Below, piece by piece: positions 7,252 through 15,569 of a DNA stretch of 35,562 bases. Source of the DNA: Desulfuromusa sp. (GTDB lineage: Bacteria > Desulfobacterota > Desulfuromonadia > Desulfuromonadales > Geopsychrobacteraceae). The position numbers were made by a program, and so were the translations under genes. Each line of letters opens with the position of its first letter. Position 1 is the first letter of the stretch. The stretch is taken from contig JAOZOH010000016.1 in assembly GCA_029933365.1 (NCBI GenBank), forward strand, positions 1-35,562, in the 5' to 3' direction. Under the pieces are notes generated by a model. The model worked only from the letters and a program-made list of their open reading frames with translations. It was not told where the DNA came from and did not search any database.

Positions 7252-8916
7252 TTAATCCAAGCCGTGAATTGAACCGTCTTTCTGTAAGTGCCACCGCTCA
7301 GCACTTGGATGTTTTGGCAGCCCCGGCATGCGCAGGATATCCCCGGTGAGAACCACCAGAAATCCAGCCCCGGAATTGATCTGGATGCCACGCACGGTGA
7401 TGTTGAAATGGCGTGGACGACCAAGGAGGTTGGGATCGTCTGATAGCGATCCAGGCGCTTTGGCAATACAGACCGGCAGCTGGTTGAAGCCTAGCTGCTG
7501 TACTTGACGCAAATCTTTAGCTGCATGCTTGGTAAAAGCGACATCATCAGCGCCGTACATCTCCCTGCAGATGATCCGCACTTTTTCTTCGACCGGCAAA
7601 TCAAGAGGGTAGAGGGGGCGGTAAGGCTGACTCTGGTTCGCGGCCTGCATGACCTGCTCGGCCAGTTCAATCGCTCCTTCGCCGCCGCTGGCATAATGAT
7701 CGCAAAGGGCGAAGGGAGTGTTCAGCTCCTGACAGCGTGATTTAATTAACGCTAGTTCTTCAGTGTTGTCGCAGGAAAAACGGTTGAGGGCGACCACCGG
7801 CTGCTTGTTGAACTTGCGTACGCTCTCGATATGTTTGTCGAGATTCGCCAACCCTTTGCGTAGCGCCGATAAATCCTTTTCACCAAGTTTTTCCTTTATC
7901 TGACCGCCATGTAATTTCAGCGCCCTGGTGGTGGTCACCAATACCACCACCTGCGGATCAAGGCCACCAAGCCGACATTTGATATCGAAGAACTTTTCTG
8001 CTCCCAAATCAAAGCCGAAACCGGCCTCAGTAACCACCCAGTCGGCATGATGCTGAGCCATTCTGGTTGCGATTAGACTGTTGCATCCATGGGCGATATT
8101 GGCAAAGGGGCCGCCGTGCACCAATGTTGGCACCCCTTCCAGACTTTGTACCAGATTGGGATGAATGGCATCACGCAGCAGGGAGAGCATGGCACCAGTG
8201 ACCTGCAGTTGTTTGGCAAAAACCGGTTCCCCGCTGTAAGTAAAGGCGACCAGAGTATTTTCAAGACGTTGGCGAAAATCATCCAGACTGGATGCCAGGC
8301 AGAGCATTGCCATCACTTCAGAGGCGGCGCTGATGTCAAATCCTCCTTCCCGCGGGACACCCTGCAGTTTTCCACCTAATCCCAGCACGATATGCCGCAA
8401 ACTGCGGTCGTTCATATCGATTACCCTGCGCCAGAGCACTCTGCGCGGATCGATGTTTAATTCATTTCCCTGATAAATATGGTTGTCAATCACCGCTGAA
8501 AGCAGGTTGTTAGCACTGGTGATGGCATGAAAGTCGCCGGTGAAGTGCAGGTTGATTCGATCAGCAGGCAGAATCTGGCTGTAGCCGCCACCGGTGGCTC
8601 CCCCTTTCATTCCCAGACAGGGACCAAGAGATGGTTCGCGCAGTGCCAGACAGACCGATTCTCCCAACATGGCAAAGGCTTGACCCAGACCGATTGTGGT
8701 GGTGGTTTTACCTTCACCGGCGGCGGTTGGGGTGGTCGCTGAAATCAGAATTAAGTGACCCTGCTTGTCGCTTGGCCGCTGCAAGGCATTGATGTGAATC
8801 TTGGCCATCTCTCGACCGTAGGGGAGCAGATCGGCCTTATTGATGTTCAGTAAAACGGCAATCTCACCGATTGGTTTGGGCTGAAACTGTTGGGCAATTG
8901 CTGTGTCGCTGAGCAT
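7252..8916 (-). CDS. fhs: formate-tetrahydrofolate ligase
   Basis: ATP-dependent synthesis of 10-formyl-tetrahydrofolate from formate and THF, feeding one-carbon metabolism (methyl branch of the Wood-Ljungdahl pathway, purines, formyl-Met-tRNA). The P-loop-like TPTAAGEGKTT is at residues 62-72. KGGATGGGYSQILP, FTGDFHAI, and the C-terminal TGDILRMPGLP are clear FTHFS signatures. The 554-aa length is normal. AGGAT lies about 7 nt before the ATG. The gene is monocistronic, diverges from priA and is bounded downstream by the repeat block. By eye its codons look somewhat more GC-rich than those of its neighbours; I have not measured this. Confidence 0.96.
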   Translation of the reverse strand: MLSDTAIAQQFQPKPIGEIAVLLNINKADLLPYGREMAKIHINALQRPSDKQGHLILISATTPTAAGEGKTTTTIGLGQAFAMLGESVCLALREPSLGPCLGMKGGATGGGYSQILPADRINLHFTGDFHAITSANNLLSAVIDNHIYQGNELNIDPRRVLWRRVIDMNDRSLRHIVLGLGGKLQGVPREGGFDISAASEVMAMLCLASSLDDFRQRLENTLVAFTYSGEPVFAKQLQVTGAMLSLLRDAIHPNLVQSLEGVPTLVHGGPFANIAHGCNSLIATRMAQHHADWVVTEAGFGFDLGAEKFFDIKCRLGGLDPQVVVLVTTTRALKLHGGQIKEKLGEKDLSALRKGLANLDKHIESVRKFNKQPVVALNRFSCDNTEELALIKSRCQELNTPFALCDHYASGGEGAIELAEQVMQAANQSQPYRPLYPLDLPVEEKVRIICREMYGADDVAFTKHAAKDLRQVQQLGFNQLPVCIAKAPGSLSDDPNLLGRPRHFNITVRGIQINSGAGFLVVLTGDILRMPGLPKHPSAERWHLQKDGSIHGLD

Positions 8917-8989
8917 GGCAAAATCCTTTCTGACGAGGGTTACACGGTTCTGCCCCTGATTTATGTATGATAGCTCGATCGCGTACCAA

Positions 8990-9007
8990 TTGATTATAAC
9001 AAATCAA
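8990..9007. promoter_or_regulatory. inverted repeat in the fhs/priA divergent promoter region
   Basis: TTGATT-ATAACA-AATCAA is a perfect 6-bp-arm palindrome in the 133-bp gap between the divergently transcribed fhs and priA starts. AT-rich -10-like sequence (TATAGATATATAAAA) follows at about 9010-9024 in the priA direction. It may be an operator or just promoter architecture. Confidence 0.25.
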
Positions 9008-9049
9008 GCTATAGATATATAAAACTCTCATGCACGCAGGTAGGTTGTT

Positions 9050-11290
9050 GTGGTAAATATAATCGGAGAATTCCCTTATGCTAAACGAGAAACCATTTTG
9101 TCTGAATTAATTGCCGATATCGCTGTTAGCGTACCGCTCAAACAGTTGTTTTCTTACCGTGTCCCTGAAGCTTTGCTTGACTTTGCACAAGTTGGAATAC
9201 GGGTCAAAATACCCTTTGGACGTCGGGCAACCATTGGCTTTATCCTTGGTCTGCGCAGGGGACAGGCTGAAGGTTTAAAAGATCTAAAAGAGTTGGCCGA
9301 TGAGGAGCCGCTACTAACTCCTGAACTAATCAAATTGTTACGTTGGGCGGCCGACTATTACTGTCATCCCATCGGGCAGGTGGTGCGCACCGCATTACCT
9401 GCGGGGCTTGGCAGTGAAAAAACAGCGACTAAAATTCTGCTGGAACCCCACTACAAGGTTCTGAATCGAGATATGCAGCTACATGGCAAGACGCAACAGC
9501 TGCTGTTGCAGTTTATTATTCAGCAGGAGTCCGTTGGCCTTGCCCAGATTCGTGAGCACTTTCCTTCCCCCTATGCGGCGCTAAAGCGACTGGTCGAGAT
9601 AGGTGCTTTGAGGGTGGGTGAACAGGAACTTCTGCGGGATCCTTTTCTTCTAGAAAAATTACCAAAAGATAAATGCCTGACCCTTAATAAATCGCAACGT
9701 AAAGCGGTTGAAGAAATTATCCCAGCTATTATTCAACATTGCTTTGCCGGGTTTCTGCTCCATGGAGTCACTGGCAGTGGTAAGACCGAAGTCTACCTTC
9801 AGGCGGTTGAGCAATGTTTGGAGGCAGATCGACAGGCATTAATTCTGGTCCCTGAAATATCACTGACACCCCAGTTAGTTGCCAGATTCAGAGCTCGGTT
9901 TGAATTACGAGGTGTCAGGATTGCTGTTTTGCATAGTGGCTTGTCTGCTGGTGAGCGCTATGATGCCTGGCGAGAGATTGCCCGCAATAAAATCCAAATT
10001 GTTATTGGTGCGCGTTCTGCCATCTTTGCCCCGTTGCAGAATCTGGGGCTGATTGTGGTCGATGAAGAACATGAATCGAGCTACAAGCAGGGTGAGGGGT
10101 TTCGTTATAATGCTCGTGATCTGGCTTTGGTTCGTGGTCAACAACAGAACTGCCCGATATTACTAGGCAGTGCAACGCCTGCTTTCGCCAGTTACTATCG
10201 TAGTGAACAAGGGGCCCTAACTCGATTGACACTCGAAAAGCGTGTCCACGGGGGGGATTTGCCCCAAGTTGAATTAGTTGATTTAAGGGAGCAAGTTGTT
10301 GATGGGGCGCTGTCCAATAGTTTGATTGAGGCAATCCAGCAGGCATTGGAACAACGGGAGCAGGTTCTGCTGCTGCTGAATCGTCGTGGCTTCGCCCCCT
10401 TCTTGTTGTGTGCCGATTGTGGTGAAAGTTTTCATTGCCCGAATTGTGATATCACTTTGACCTATCATCAGCAAAGCAGGGAATTACGTTGTCACTATTG
10501 TGACTACACCGATAGTGTTCCCGAGCATTGTAACAAGTGTCAGGGTTTAAATATTGAACCTCAAGGAGCTGGAACTGAACGACTTGAACAGGTGCTGGAG
10601 GATCTGTTTCCGTCCGCTGTAATTGCTCGTATGGATCGAGATACAACCAGTCGTAAAGGTGCACATCAGAAAATTATGTCTGCAATGCTGGCACGTGAAA
10701 TTGATATTCTTGTGGGTACGCAGATGATTGCAAAAGGGCACGATTTTCCCGGTGTCTCTCTCGTTTGTGTGCTGGGTGCTGATAGCATCCTTAATTTTCC
10801 TGATTTTCGTTCTGGCGAGCGCAGTTTTTCCCTGTTTACTCAGGTTGCCGGCAGGGCAGGGCGAGCCAGTGGTGGTGGCAAGGTCTTCATTCAATCCTAC
10901 AATCCCGATCACTATGCGTTGACTTGTGCTGCTGAGCAGGACTATCGTGATTTTTATCAACAGGAGCTCCCCTTCAGGCAGGAACTCGGCTACCCCCCCT
11001 GTGGTCATCTGGTTAATCTAGTTTTTTCCGGGAATAATCAACAGCAAGTTAAAATTGCTGCCAAGCAGTTTGGTTCTTACTTGAACGGTATCGCTCAAGC
11101 GGTGGAGGTCCTCGGTCCCAGCCCTTGTCCCCTGTCAAGGTTGCGTGGTAAAAGTCGATATCAAATTTTGCTAAAAGCAAGTGCTCGACCTGCACTCCGG
11201 CGGCTCCTGAATCGTCTTGATGATGGAATCAAACAATTACCACGGCAGGTTAATTTGAACATTGATGTTGATCCGATCGATATGCTGTAA
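9050..11290 (+). CDS. priA: primosomal protein N', replication-restart helicase PriA
   Basis: Superfamily 2 3'-5' DNA helicase that reloads the replisome at stalled forks. Seen: the N-terminal 3'-DNA-binding domain (about 20-110, with VPLKQLFSYRVPE), Walker A GVTGSGKT (239-246), the DEEH box (338-341), LGSATPA, and eight zinc-binding cysteines in four CxxC-type pairs (Cys454/457, 463/466, 481/484, 494/497) inserted between the helicase halves. The 746-aa length is usual. The GTG at 9050 has AGGTAGG 5 nt upstream. A TTG at 9098, nearer the family's normal N-terminus, is an alternative start. mltA follows after 18 bp, suggesting a priA-mltA-Nudix operon. Confidence 0.95.
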   Translation: MVNIIGEFPYAKRETILSELIADIAVSVPLKQLFSYRVPEALLDFAQVGIRVKIPFGRRATIGFILGLRRGQAEGLKDLKELADEEPLLTPELIKLLRWAADYYCHPIGQVVRTALPAGLGSEKTATKILLEPHYKVLNRDMQLHGKTQQLLLQFIIQQESVGLAQIREHFPSPYAALKRLVEIGALRVGEQELLRDPFLLEKLPKDKCLTLNKSQRKAVEEIIPAIIQHCFAGFLLHGVTGSGKTEVYLQAVEQCLEADRQALILVPEISLTPQLVARFRARFELRGVRIAVLHSGLSAGERYDAWREIARNKIQIVIGARSAIFAPLQNLGLIVVDEEHESSYKQGEGFRYNARDLALVRGQQQNCPILLGSATPAFASYYRSEQGALTRLTLEKRVHGGDLPQVELVDLREQVVDGALSNSLIEAIQQALEQREQVLLLLNRRGFAPFLLCADCGESFHCPNCDITLTYHQQSRELRCHYCDYTDSVPEHCNKCQGLNIEPQGAGTERLEQVLEDLFPSAVIARMDRDTTSRKGAHQKIMSAMLAREIDILVGTQMIAKGHDFPGVSLVCVLGADSILNFPDFRSGERSFSLFTQVAGRAGRASGGGKVFIQSYNPDHYALTCAAEQDYRDFYQQELPFRQELGYPPCGHLVNLVFSGNNQQQVKIAAKQFGSYLNGIAQAVEVLGPSPCPLSRLRGKSRYQILLKASARPALRRLLNRLDDGIKQLPRQVNLNIDVDPIDML

Positions 11291-11308
11291 TTTTTTGGAA
11301 TAAATATT

Positions 11309-12517
11309 ATGAAACAATATTTTCTCTTTTATTGTCTGATTGTTTTTCTTGCCGGTTGTGTCGGCAAACCTCCACAAGTTGTCAAGCCAGGCATTGAAGT
11401 TCCGCCGCCATCCGTCAAGGTTGAACCTTTGCTGCCGGTTGAGTGGAATCAGGTCGACGGTTGGCTGCTGGATCGTCCTGCTGCGGCGCTGGAGGCCTTC
11501 CAGAAAAGTTGCCGAGCTATTGGGAAGAGGGAACGGTGGAAGCATGTCTGTTCTGAAGCAGTAGCGATTTCACCTGTTGGCCATCTGGTTGCTCGCGATT
11601 ATTTTGAGCGGTTTTTCCAGCCCTATCAGGTGCGTAATGAAGATGGCAGCAGCGACGGGATGATTACCGGTTATTATGGTCCAGAACTGCTCGGCAGTCG
11701 CATACCAACAGAAGAGTATAGATATCCACTCTACAGCCAGCCAGAGAGTATGGTGATTATAGATCTGGATGACATTTATCCTGAACTGAGCAAGTATCGT
11801 TTGCGTGGCCGGATTATCGGTAATCGAGTGGTGCCGTTTTTTGAACGTGAGGAGATAGACAACGGTGATAAGCCTCTTGCCGGGCAGGAACTCTTCTGGG
11901 TTAAAGATCCGGTAGAATTGTTTTTTCTGCACATCCAGGGTTCAGGTCGAATTCGTTTGCCGGATGGTGAACTGATCATGGTCAATTATGCCAATCAGAA
12001 TGGTCATCCGTATCGGTCTATCGGGAAATTGTTACTGGAACGTAAAGCGATGACCCGGGATCAGATGTCGATGCAGAATATTCGTCGCTGGGTTGAACAA
12101 AATCCGGAAGCTGGTAAGCAACTATTAGCAGAAAATCCCAGCTATGTGTTTTTTCGAGAGCTTTCTCCGGAATTCAAGTCTCCACCCGGTGCTTTAGGGG
12201 TTCCCCTGACTGCGTTGCGTAGCGTTGCCGTTGATCCACACACTATTCCGCTTGGGGCTCCAGTGTTTCTTTCCACGACATTTCCGGGAACAGAATATCC
12301 ATTGCAACAGTTGATGGTGGCTCAGGATACTGGTGGCGCTATCAAAGGGCAGGTACGGGCTGATTTTTTCTGGGGAATGGGTCATGATGCCGGGGAAATT
12401 GCTGGCAGAATGAAGCAGGATGGACGTCTTTGGGTGCTCCTCCCGAAAGATATTCCAGAAGAGCCCTTCCAGAGTCAAGTCAAGATGTCTGCCTCTAAGG
12501 ATGGAGATATCAATTGA
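11309..12517 (+). CDS. mltA: membrane-bound lytic transglycosylase MltA
   Basis: Outer-membrane or inner-membrane lipoprotein that cleaves peptidoglycan glycan strands, releasing 1,6-anhydromuropeptides. The lipoprotein signal has lipobox LAGC with Cys17. The MltA domain (about 100-250; GMITGYYGPEL, LFFLHIQGSGRIRLPDG) is followed by the 3D domain (about 285-380) with its aspartates in AVDPHTIPLG, AQDTGGAIKG and RADFFWG; the last holds the presumed catalytic Asp region. The 402-aa length is typical. It follows priA by 18 bp and its stop overlaps the next start (TGATG), so it is co-translated with the Nudix gene. Confidence 0.94.
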   Translation: MKQYFLFYCLIVFLAGCVGKPPQVVKPGIEVPPPSVKVEPLLPVEWNQVDGWLLDRPAAALEAFQKSCRAIGKRERWKHVCSEAVAISPVGHLVARDYFERFFQPYQVRNEDGSSDGMITGYYGPELLGSRIPTEEYRYPLYSQPESMVIIDLDDIYPELSKYRLRGRIIGNRVVPFFEREEIDNGDKPLAGQELFWVKDPVELFFLHIQGSGRIRLPDGELIMVNYANQNGHPYRSIGKLLLERKAMTRDQMSMQNIRRWVEQNPEAGKQLLAENPSYVFFRELSPEFKSPPGALGVPLTALRSVAVDPHTIPLGAPVFLSTTFPGTEYPLQQLMVAQDTGGAIKGQVRADFFWGMGHDAGEIAGRMKQDGRLWVLLPKDIPEEPFQSQVKMSASKDGDIN

Positions 12518-12954
12518 TGCCTCTGCCCAAACATATTGTGGTTGTCAGCTGTCTGATTCGTAATGTGCAAGACGAGATTCTTCTGGTTAAACACCATATC
12601 CGGGGCTGGGAATTGCCACAGGGGAGAGTTGAAGAGGGAGAGGGGCTTGTTTTTGCTCTTTCTCGCGAGGTGTTGGAAGAGACCGGGGTAACGATCAGTC
12701 ATGCAAAACTGGCAGTTGTCTGGTCTAAAGTTTCCCCACCCGCAACGATTATTTTTTGTTTTACCGCCCGCTATGCCTCTGGTGAATTAATGCCGAGTGA
12801 GGAAACTCCCGGTGTGGCGTGGTGTACGGAGGCTGTGGCTGGGCGGCGTGTTACCCATCCAGTCAATCGTGATCGCATTGAAGCCTTGTTAGGTCTCCAT
12901 GATACCTTACAGTTTCGCAGTTATACGACAGCTCCCTACCGGATTATATCTTGA
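12517..12954 (+). CDS. Nudix hydrolase, MutT/RppH-like size
   Basis: A small (145 aa) pyrophosphohydrolase acting on nucleoside diphosphate-X substrates. The 23-residue Nudix box is perfect, running from Gly36 to Val58: Gly36, Glu42, REVLEETGV with Arg50, Glu51, Glu54, Glu55 and Gly57. It is preceded by WELPQG. There is no extra domain, so the substrate (oxidised dNTP, dinucleoside polyphosphate or other) is not predictable. The ATG at 12517 overlaps the mltA stop by one base; a TTG one codon earlier is also possible. It is the last gene of the priA-mltA cluster, followed by a hairpin. Confidence 0.88.
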   Translation: MPLPKHIVVVSCLIRNVQDEILLVKHHIRGWELPQGRVEEGEGLVFALSREVLEETGVTISHAKLAVVWSKVSPPATIIFCFTARYASGELMPSEETPGVAWCTEAVAGRRVTHPVNRDRIEALLGLHDTLQFRSYTTAPYRIIS

Positions 12955-12993
12955 ATAGTACCTAGAGCTTACGTTGCCAATGTTAAATATGAA

Positions 12994-13018
12994 CAGGGCA
13001 GTGATAATCACTGCCCTG
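12994..13018. terminator. bidirectional hairpin between convergent genes
   Basis: A perfect 11-bp stem CAGGGCAGTGA / TCACTGCCCTG with a 3-nt loop lies between the plus-strand Nudix gene and the minus-strand Cache-HAMP gene. The U-run is poor on both sides. Its stem core resembles the hairpin at 14380-14416 (both contain AGGGCAG/CTGCCCT). Confidence 0.6.
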
Positions 13019-13028
13019 CAAGTAAACG

Positions 13029-14108
13029 CTAGGATTTCTTTTTTTGTAAACGGCTGATGGCCATCCGGATGCTGGTTCCCAACCTCTCAATTGACTGGCT
13101 GAGTTGTCCGATTTCGTCACTCCGATTCAGACCACTGATTTTAAGATCCAGCTGACCCTGACTGTATTTATCAGCAACTTCAGTCAACTCGCGAATTGGG
13201 GCTGTTAATGAACGAGAAACAAGTACCGCTATAATAAAAACAATAATCAGAGTTGCAATCAACAGGTAGAGTGTTTTCTGGTTTTCAGCCTTGATGACCT
13301 GATAAGCTTCAGCATAGTTCTGCTGGCTGACCATGACCCATCCCTGAGCTGTTTTTTGCGCAACAGCAACAATTTTGTCCCCGTTGAAGTCTTCAAAGAC
13401 CGAGGAAGATTGTCCCCGTTTCAAAGCTTGAAGAGCCTGGTTTTTACTCAAGTCTACACGTGAAAGTGTCATTTCAGCATCAGGATGAGCGATAACCTCG
13501 CCCTTTTCATCAACCAGAAAAGTAAAACCTGTTTCGCCAATTCGATTGCTGACAATTTTCCCTGAGAGTTTGTTCAAGGTCATCGCCTGAGCTAAAACAC
13601 CCTTAAGCTTTCCGGCGTCATCAAAGATGCCAGTCGAAAGAACCATTGCTGGTTTTCCTGAGGTTTTTCCAATCAGAATCTGTTTTCCGAACTGTTTTCC
13701 TTCAACAACCTGCTTAAAATAACTGCGATCACCGTAGTACTTTGTCTTTTTACCATCACTACGACCAATATTATTACCCGTTGGGTCAACAGTAAAAGCC
13801 AGATATGCCCAATCGTAGTACTTTGTGATTGTTTCCAGGGCCGGATTCTGCAGGCGTGACTGCATTGACTGCATCTCATTCAACGAGGCATTTTGCCGCA
13901 ACATCCGTTGGTTCATGTCAACCCAGTCGTCAACATGTGTGACCAGATTGTTATTGATCGCCATGAGTTCCTGATTGACTTTTTCCGTCGTCAAGCCAGT
14001 GATGCTCTGGTAACTGACAAACCAGATACTAAACAAGGGAACTAAAGCAACCACCAGTAGTGTCAGCAGTAATTTTTGCGATATTCCAAATTTAACTTTT
14101 GTTGCCAT
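13029..14108 (-). CDS. dCache-HAMP membrane sensor lacking an output domain
   Basis: A 359-aa inner-membrane protein. Transmembrane helix 1 is at about 12-32 and a periplasmic double-Cache (PDC) sensor at about 35-275, with the characteristic YYGDRSYFKQ and GETGFTFLVDEKGEVIAHP segments. Transmembrane helix 2 is at about 281-300 and a HAMP domain at about 300-350 (SLTAPIRELTEVADKYSQG, DEIGQLSQSIERLG). The protein stops about 10 residues after HAMP: no methyl-accepting coil, kinase or GGDEF domain follows, and no frameshifted remnant lies downstream before the terminator. The start at 14108 has GGAGG 5 nt upstream. It resembles a chemoreceptor cut at HAMP, and may act through a partner protein. 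dCache domains commonly bind amino acids or organic acids. Confidence 0.85.
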   Translation of the reverse strand: MATKVKFGISQKLLLTLLVVALVPLFSIWFVSYQSITGLTTEKVNQELMAINNNLVTHVDDWVDMNQRMLRQNASLNEMQSMQSRLQNPALETITKYYDWAYLAFTVDPTGNNIGRSDGKKTKYYGDRSYFKQVVEGKQFGKQILIGKTSGKPAMVLSTGIFDDAGKLKGVLAQAMTLNKLSGKIVSNRIGETGFTFLVDEKGEVIAHPDAEMTLSRVDLSKNQALQALKRGQSSSVFEDFNGDKIVAVAQKTAQGWVMVSQQNYAEAYQVIKAENQKTLYLLIATLIIVFIIAVLVSRSLTAPIRELTEVADKYSQGQLDLKISGLNRSDEIGQLSQSIERLGTSIRMAISRLQKKKS

Positions 14109-14229
14109 TTTCGCCTCCAACAAAGTGCCTGCAAAATGTTGTGATCTTTTAAATGGTGAAGTTTCATTTTATAATAAAATTTATTTAAAATAAACCAATT
14201 TTTTAGAAAATACAAAACAAATCCTTCTA

Positions 14230-14250
14230 ATCCATAATTATATTATGGAT
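14230..14250. promoter_or_regulatory. 21-bp perfect palindrome, candidate operator
   Basis: ATCCATAAT-TAT-ATTATGGAT is a perfect palindrome with 9-bp arms, 122 bp before the Cache-HAMP start codon. Such AT-rich symmetrical sites are typical of dimeric regulator operators; the cognate protein is unknown. Confidence 0.4.
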
Positions 14251-14379
14251 ATCCTTATTTTACTGCCATAGCTGCCCGTTAAAAATACCGATCTTGATCG
14301 GCACGTTGTACTGTCTGAGTATGAAAGATTACAGATGGGCCAGAGTGTGAATGGTAATGCTGAATGGTTATGTCGGTCA

Positions 14380-14416
14380 GAAAGCAGGGCAGATCATTAC
14401 ATGCTGCCCTGCTTTC
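14380..14416 (-). terminator. terminator of the ACT-domain gene
   Basis: GAAAGCAGGGCA (14380-14391) and TGCCCTGCTTTC (14405-14416) form a perfect 12-bp stem with a 13-nt loop, 15 bp past the stop of the minus-strand ACT gene. Confidence 0.7.
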
Positions 14417-14431
14417 AGGAGATAAAGAAGC

Positions 14432-14962
14432 TCAACGTTCCATGGTGATATCGACATGCAATTCATCGGCAACCGATGATAACTCCTCTTCCAGTTGATC
14501 AAAAGGAAGATCTTCTGGAACTTGAACATGAATTGTCATGTTATAAATTGTTGCCCCACTTTGTGGTGAAGCGCTGGTAGCAGAATCAAGCTGGATAATA
14601 CTGAGTCGATGATCTGCCAGAAATTGACTGGTTTTGTAGACGATACCTGCCTGATCTAACCCCTCAATATGCAAGGTGCAGGTTTTAAAATTTTTCTGAT
14701 TACTTTCCTGCTGTGGTTGCAGGGGGCGTACGAAAGCAGAAATCTTCTTATCTAGTTCCAGGCGGCGACATTCTCGGGTGAGCAGTTCCTCAATATTTGG
14801 CACTTGGCTTGAAAACAGCAGACTTAGGGTGAACTCATCTGCTAGTATCGACATGGTCGTATCTTCAAGGTTGCAATCGTTTTCGTAAAGCAAGCGAGTC
14901 ACATCGGCAACAATTCCAGCACGGTCTTTACCAAATGCGGTCATGATATAGCGGTCTGCCAT
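14432..14962 (-). CDS. double-ACT-domain protein, GcvR-like
   Basis: A 176-aa cytoplasmic protein made of two ACT domains, at about 4-80 (YIMTAFGKDRAGIVADVTRL) and 92-172 (TLHIEGLDQAGIVYKTSQFL). This is the architecture of GcvR, the glycine cleavage system regulator of enterobacteria, and of related ACT proteins of unknown function. The DRAGIV and DQAGIV loops are the usual amino-acid-binding turns. It has no DNA-binding domain; GcvR itself acts by binding another regulator, GcvA, and nothing like GcvA is in the window. GGAGG lies 6 nt before the ATG. The ligand is probably an amino acid, which is family-level inference. Confidence 0.85.
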   Translation of the reverse strand: MADRYIMTAFGKDRAGIVADVTRLLYENDCNLEDTTMSILADEFTLSLLFSSQVPNIEELLTRECRRLELDKKISAFVRPLQPQQESNQKNFKTCTLHIEGLDQAGIVYKTSQFLADHRLSIIQLDSATSASPQSGATIYNMTIHVQVPEDLPFDQLEEELSSVADELHVDITMER

Positions 14963-15070
14963 GATTTTCCTCCTGTGGTTAGGTCATTACTGTGTATTTA
15001 ACCATACTTGAAGGAAAAGGCAAAGATTGTGATCCTACCGATGTCGACTAGCAGAAGAACGAGGTGATAA

Positions 15071-15517
15071 ATGAAAATCTGGATAGATGCTGATGCTTGC
15101 CCTAAACCGATTAAAGAACTTCTCTACCGGGTTGCACAGCGCAAGAAAATTATTCTGACACTCGTTGCAAATCGTTCCCTCGGCCATCCTGCATCAATCT
15201 GGATACGTTCTATTCAGGTTTCAGCCGGGGCTGATGTTGCTGATCAAGAGATAGTCCGATTGCTGGAACCGGGGGATATGGTCGTCACTGCAGATATTCC
15301 ACTGGCGGCTGAAACGATTAGTCAGGGTGGACATGCGTTGGATCCACGCGGAGATTTTTTCAGCGAGGAGAATATCCGTGAGCGTTTATCGGTGCGAAAT
15401 TTTATGGATGATCTGCGGTGTAATGGAGTTGAAACGGGAGGTCCTCCTGCCTATGGTGCCAAGGATAAGCAGAAGTTTGCAAATGAGCTGGATCGTTTTC
15501 TGGCTCATCATGGCTAA
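15071..15517 (+). CDS. YaiI/YqxD family protein (DUF188, UPF0178)
   Basis: A 148-aa member of the widespread YaiI/YqxD family, which has a PIN-like fold. The family's N-terminal [20 protein letters not shown] is intact, as are VVTADIPLA and the conserved [20 protein letters not shown] tail. The acidic residues in DADACP and TADIPL make a nuclease-type metal site plausible, but the function is not established. It is divergent from the ACT-domain gene and convergent with the channel gene. GAGGTG lies about 5 nt before the ATG. Confidence 0.9.
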   Translation: MKIWIDADACPKPIKELLYRVAQRKKIILTLVANRSLGHPASIWIRSIQVSAGADVADQEIVRLLEPGDMVVTADIPLAAETISQGGHALDPRGDFFSEENIRERLSVRNFMDDLRCNGVETGGPPAYGAKDKQKFANELDRFLAHHG

Positions 15518-15569
15518 TAGGAGATTGAGTTAACCTTTTGTCTCCCGGTATCCTGACGTAGGTCAGTGG

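Larger units (their letters stand above)
14109..14431. other. gap upstream of the Cache-HAMP gene
   Basis: This 323-bp non-coding stretch has a very AT-rich part (14155-14270) that probably holds the Cache-HAMP promoter on the minus strand. It also has a 21-bp palindrome (14230-14250), a short palindrome CCGATC-TT-GATCGG (14288-14301), and at its other end the terminator of the ACT-domain gene. No ORF of note. Confidence 0.5.

Noticed and set aside
10547..11008. 153-codon minus-strand frame inside priA
   Set aside because: Antisense shadow of a strongly conserved helicase gene with no start signal.
15553..15566. Short hairpin CTGAC-GTAG-GTCAG between the YaiI and channel genes
   Set aside because: Only five base pairs with no U-run; too weak to call a terminator.
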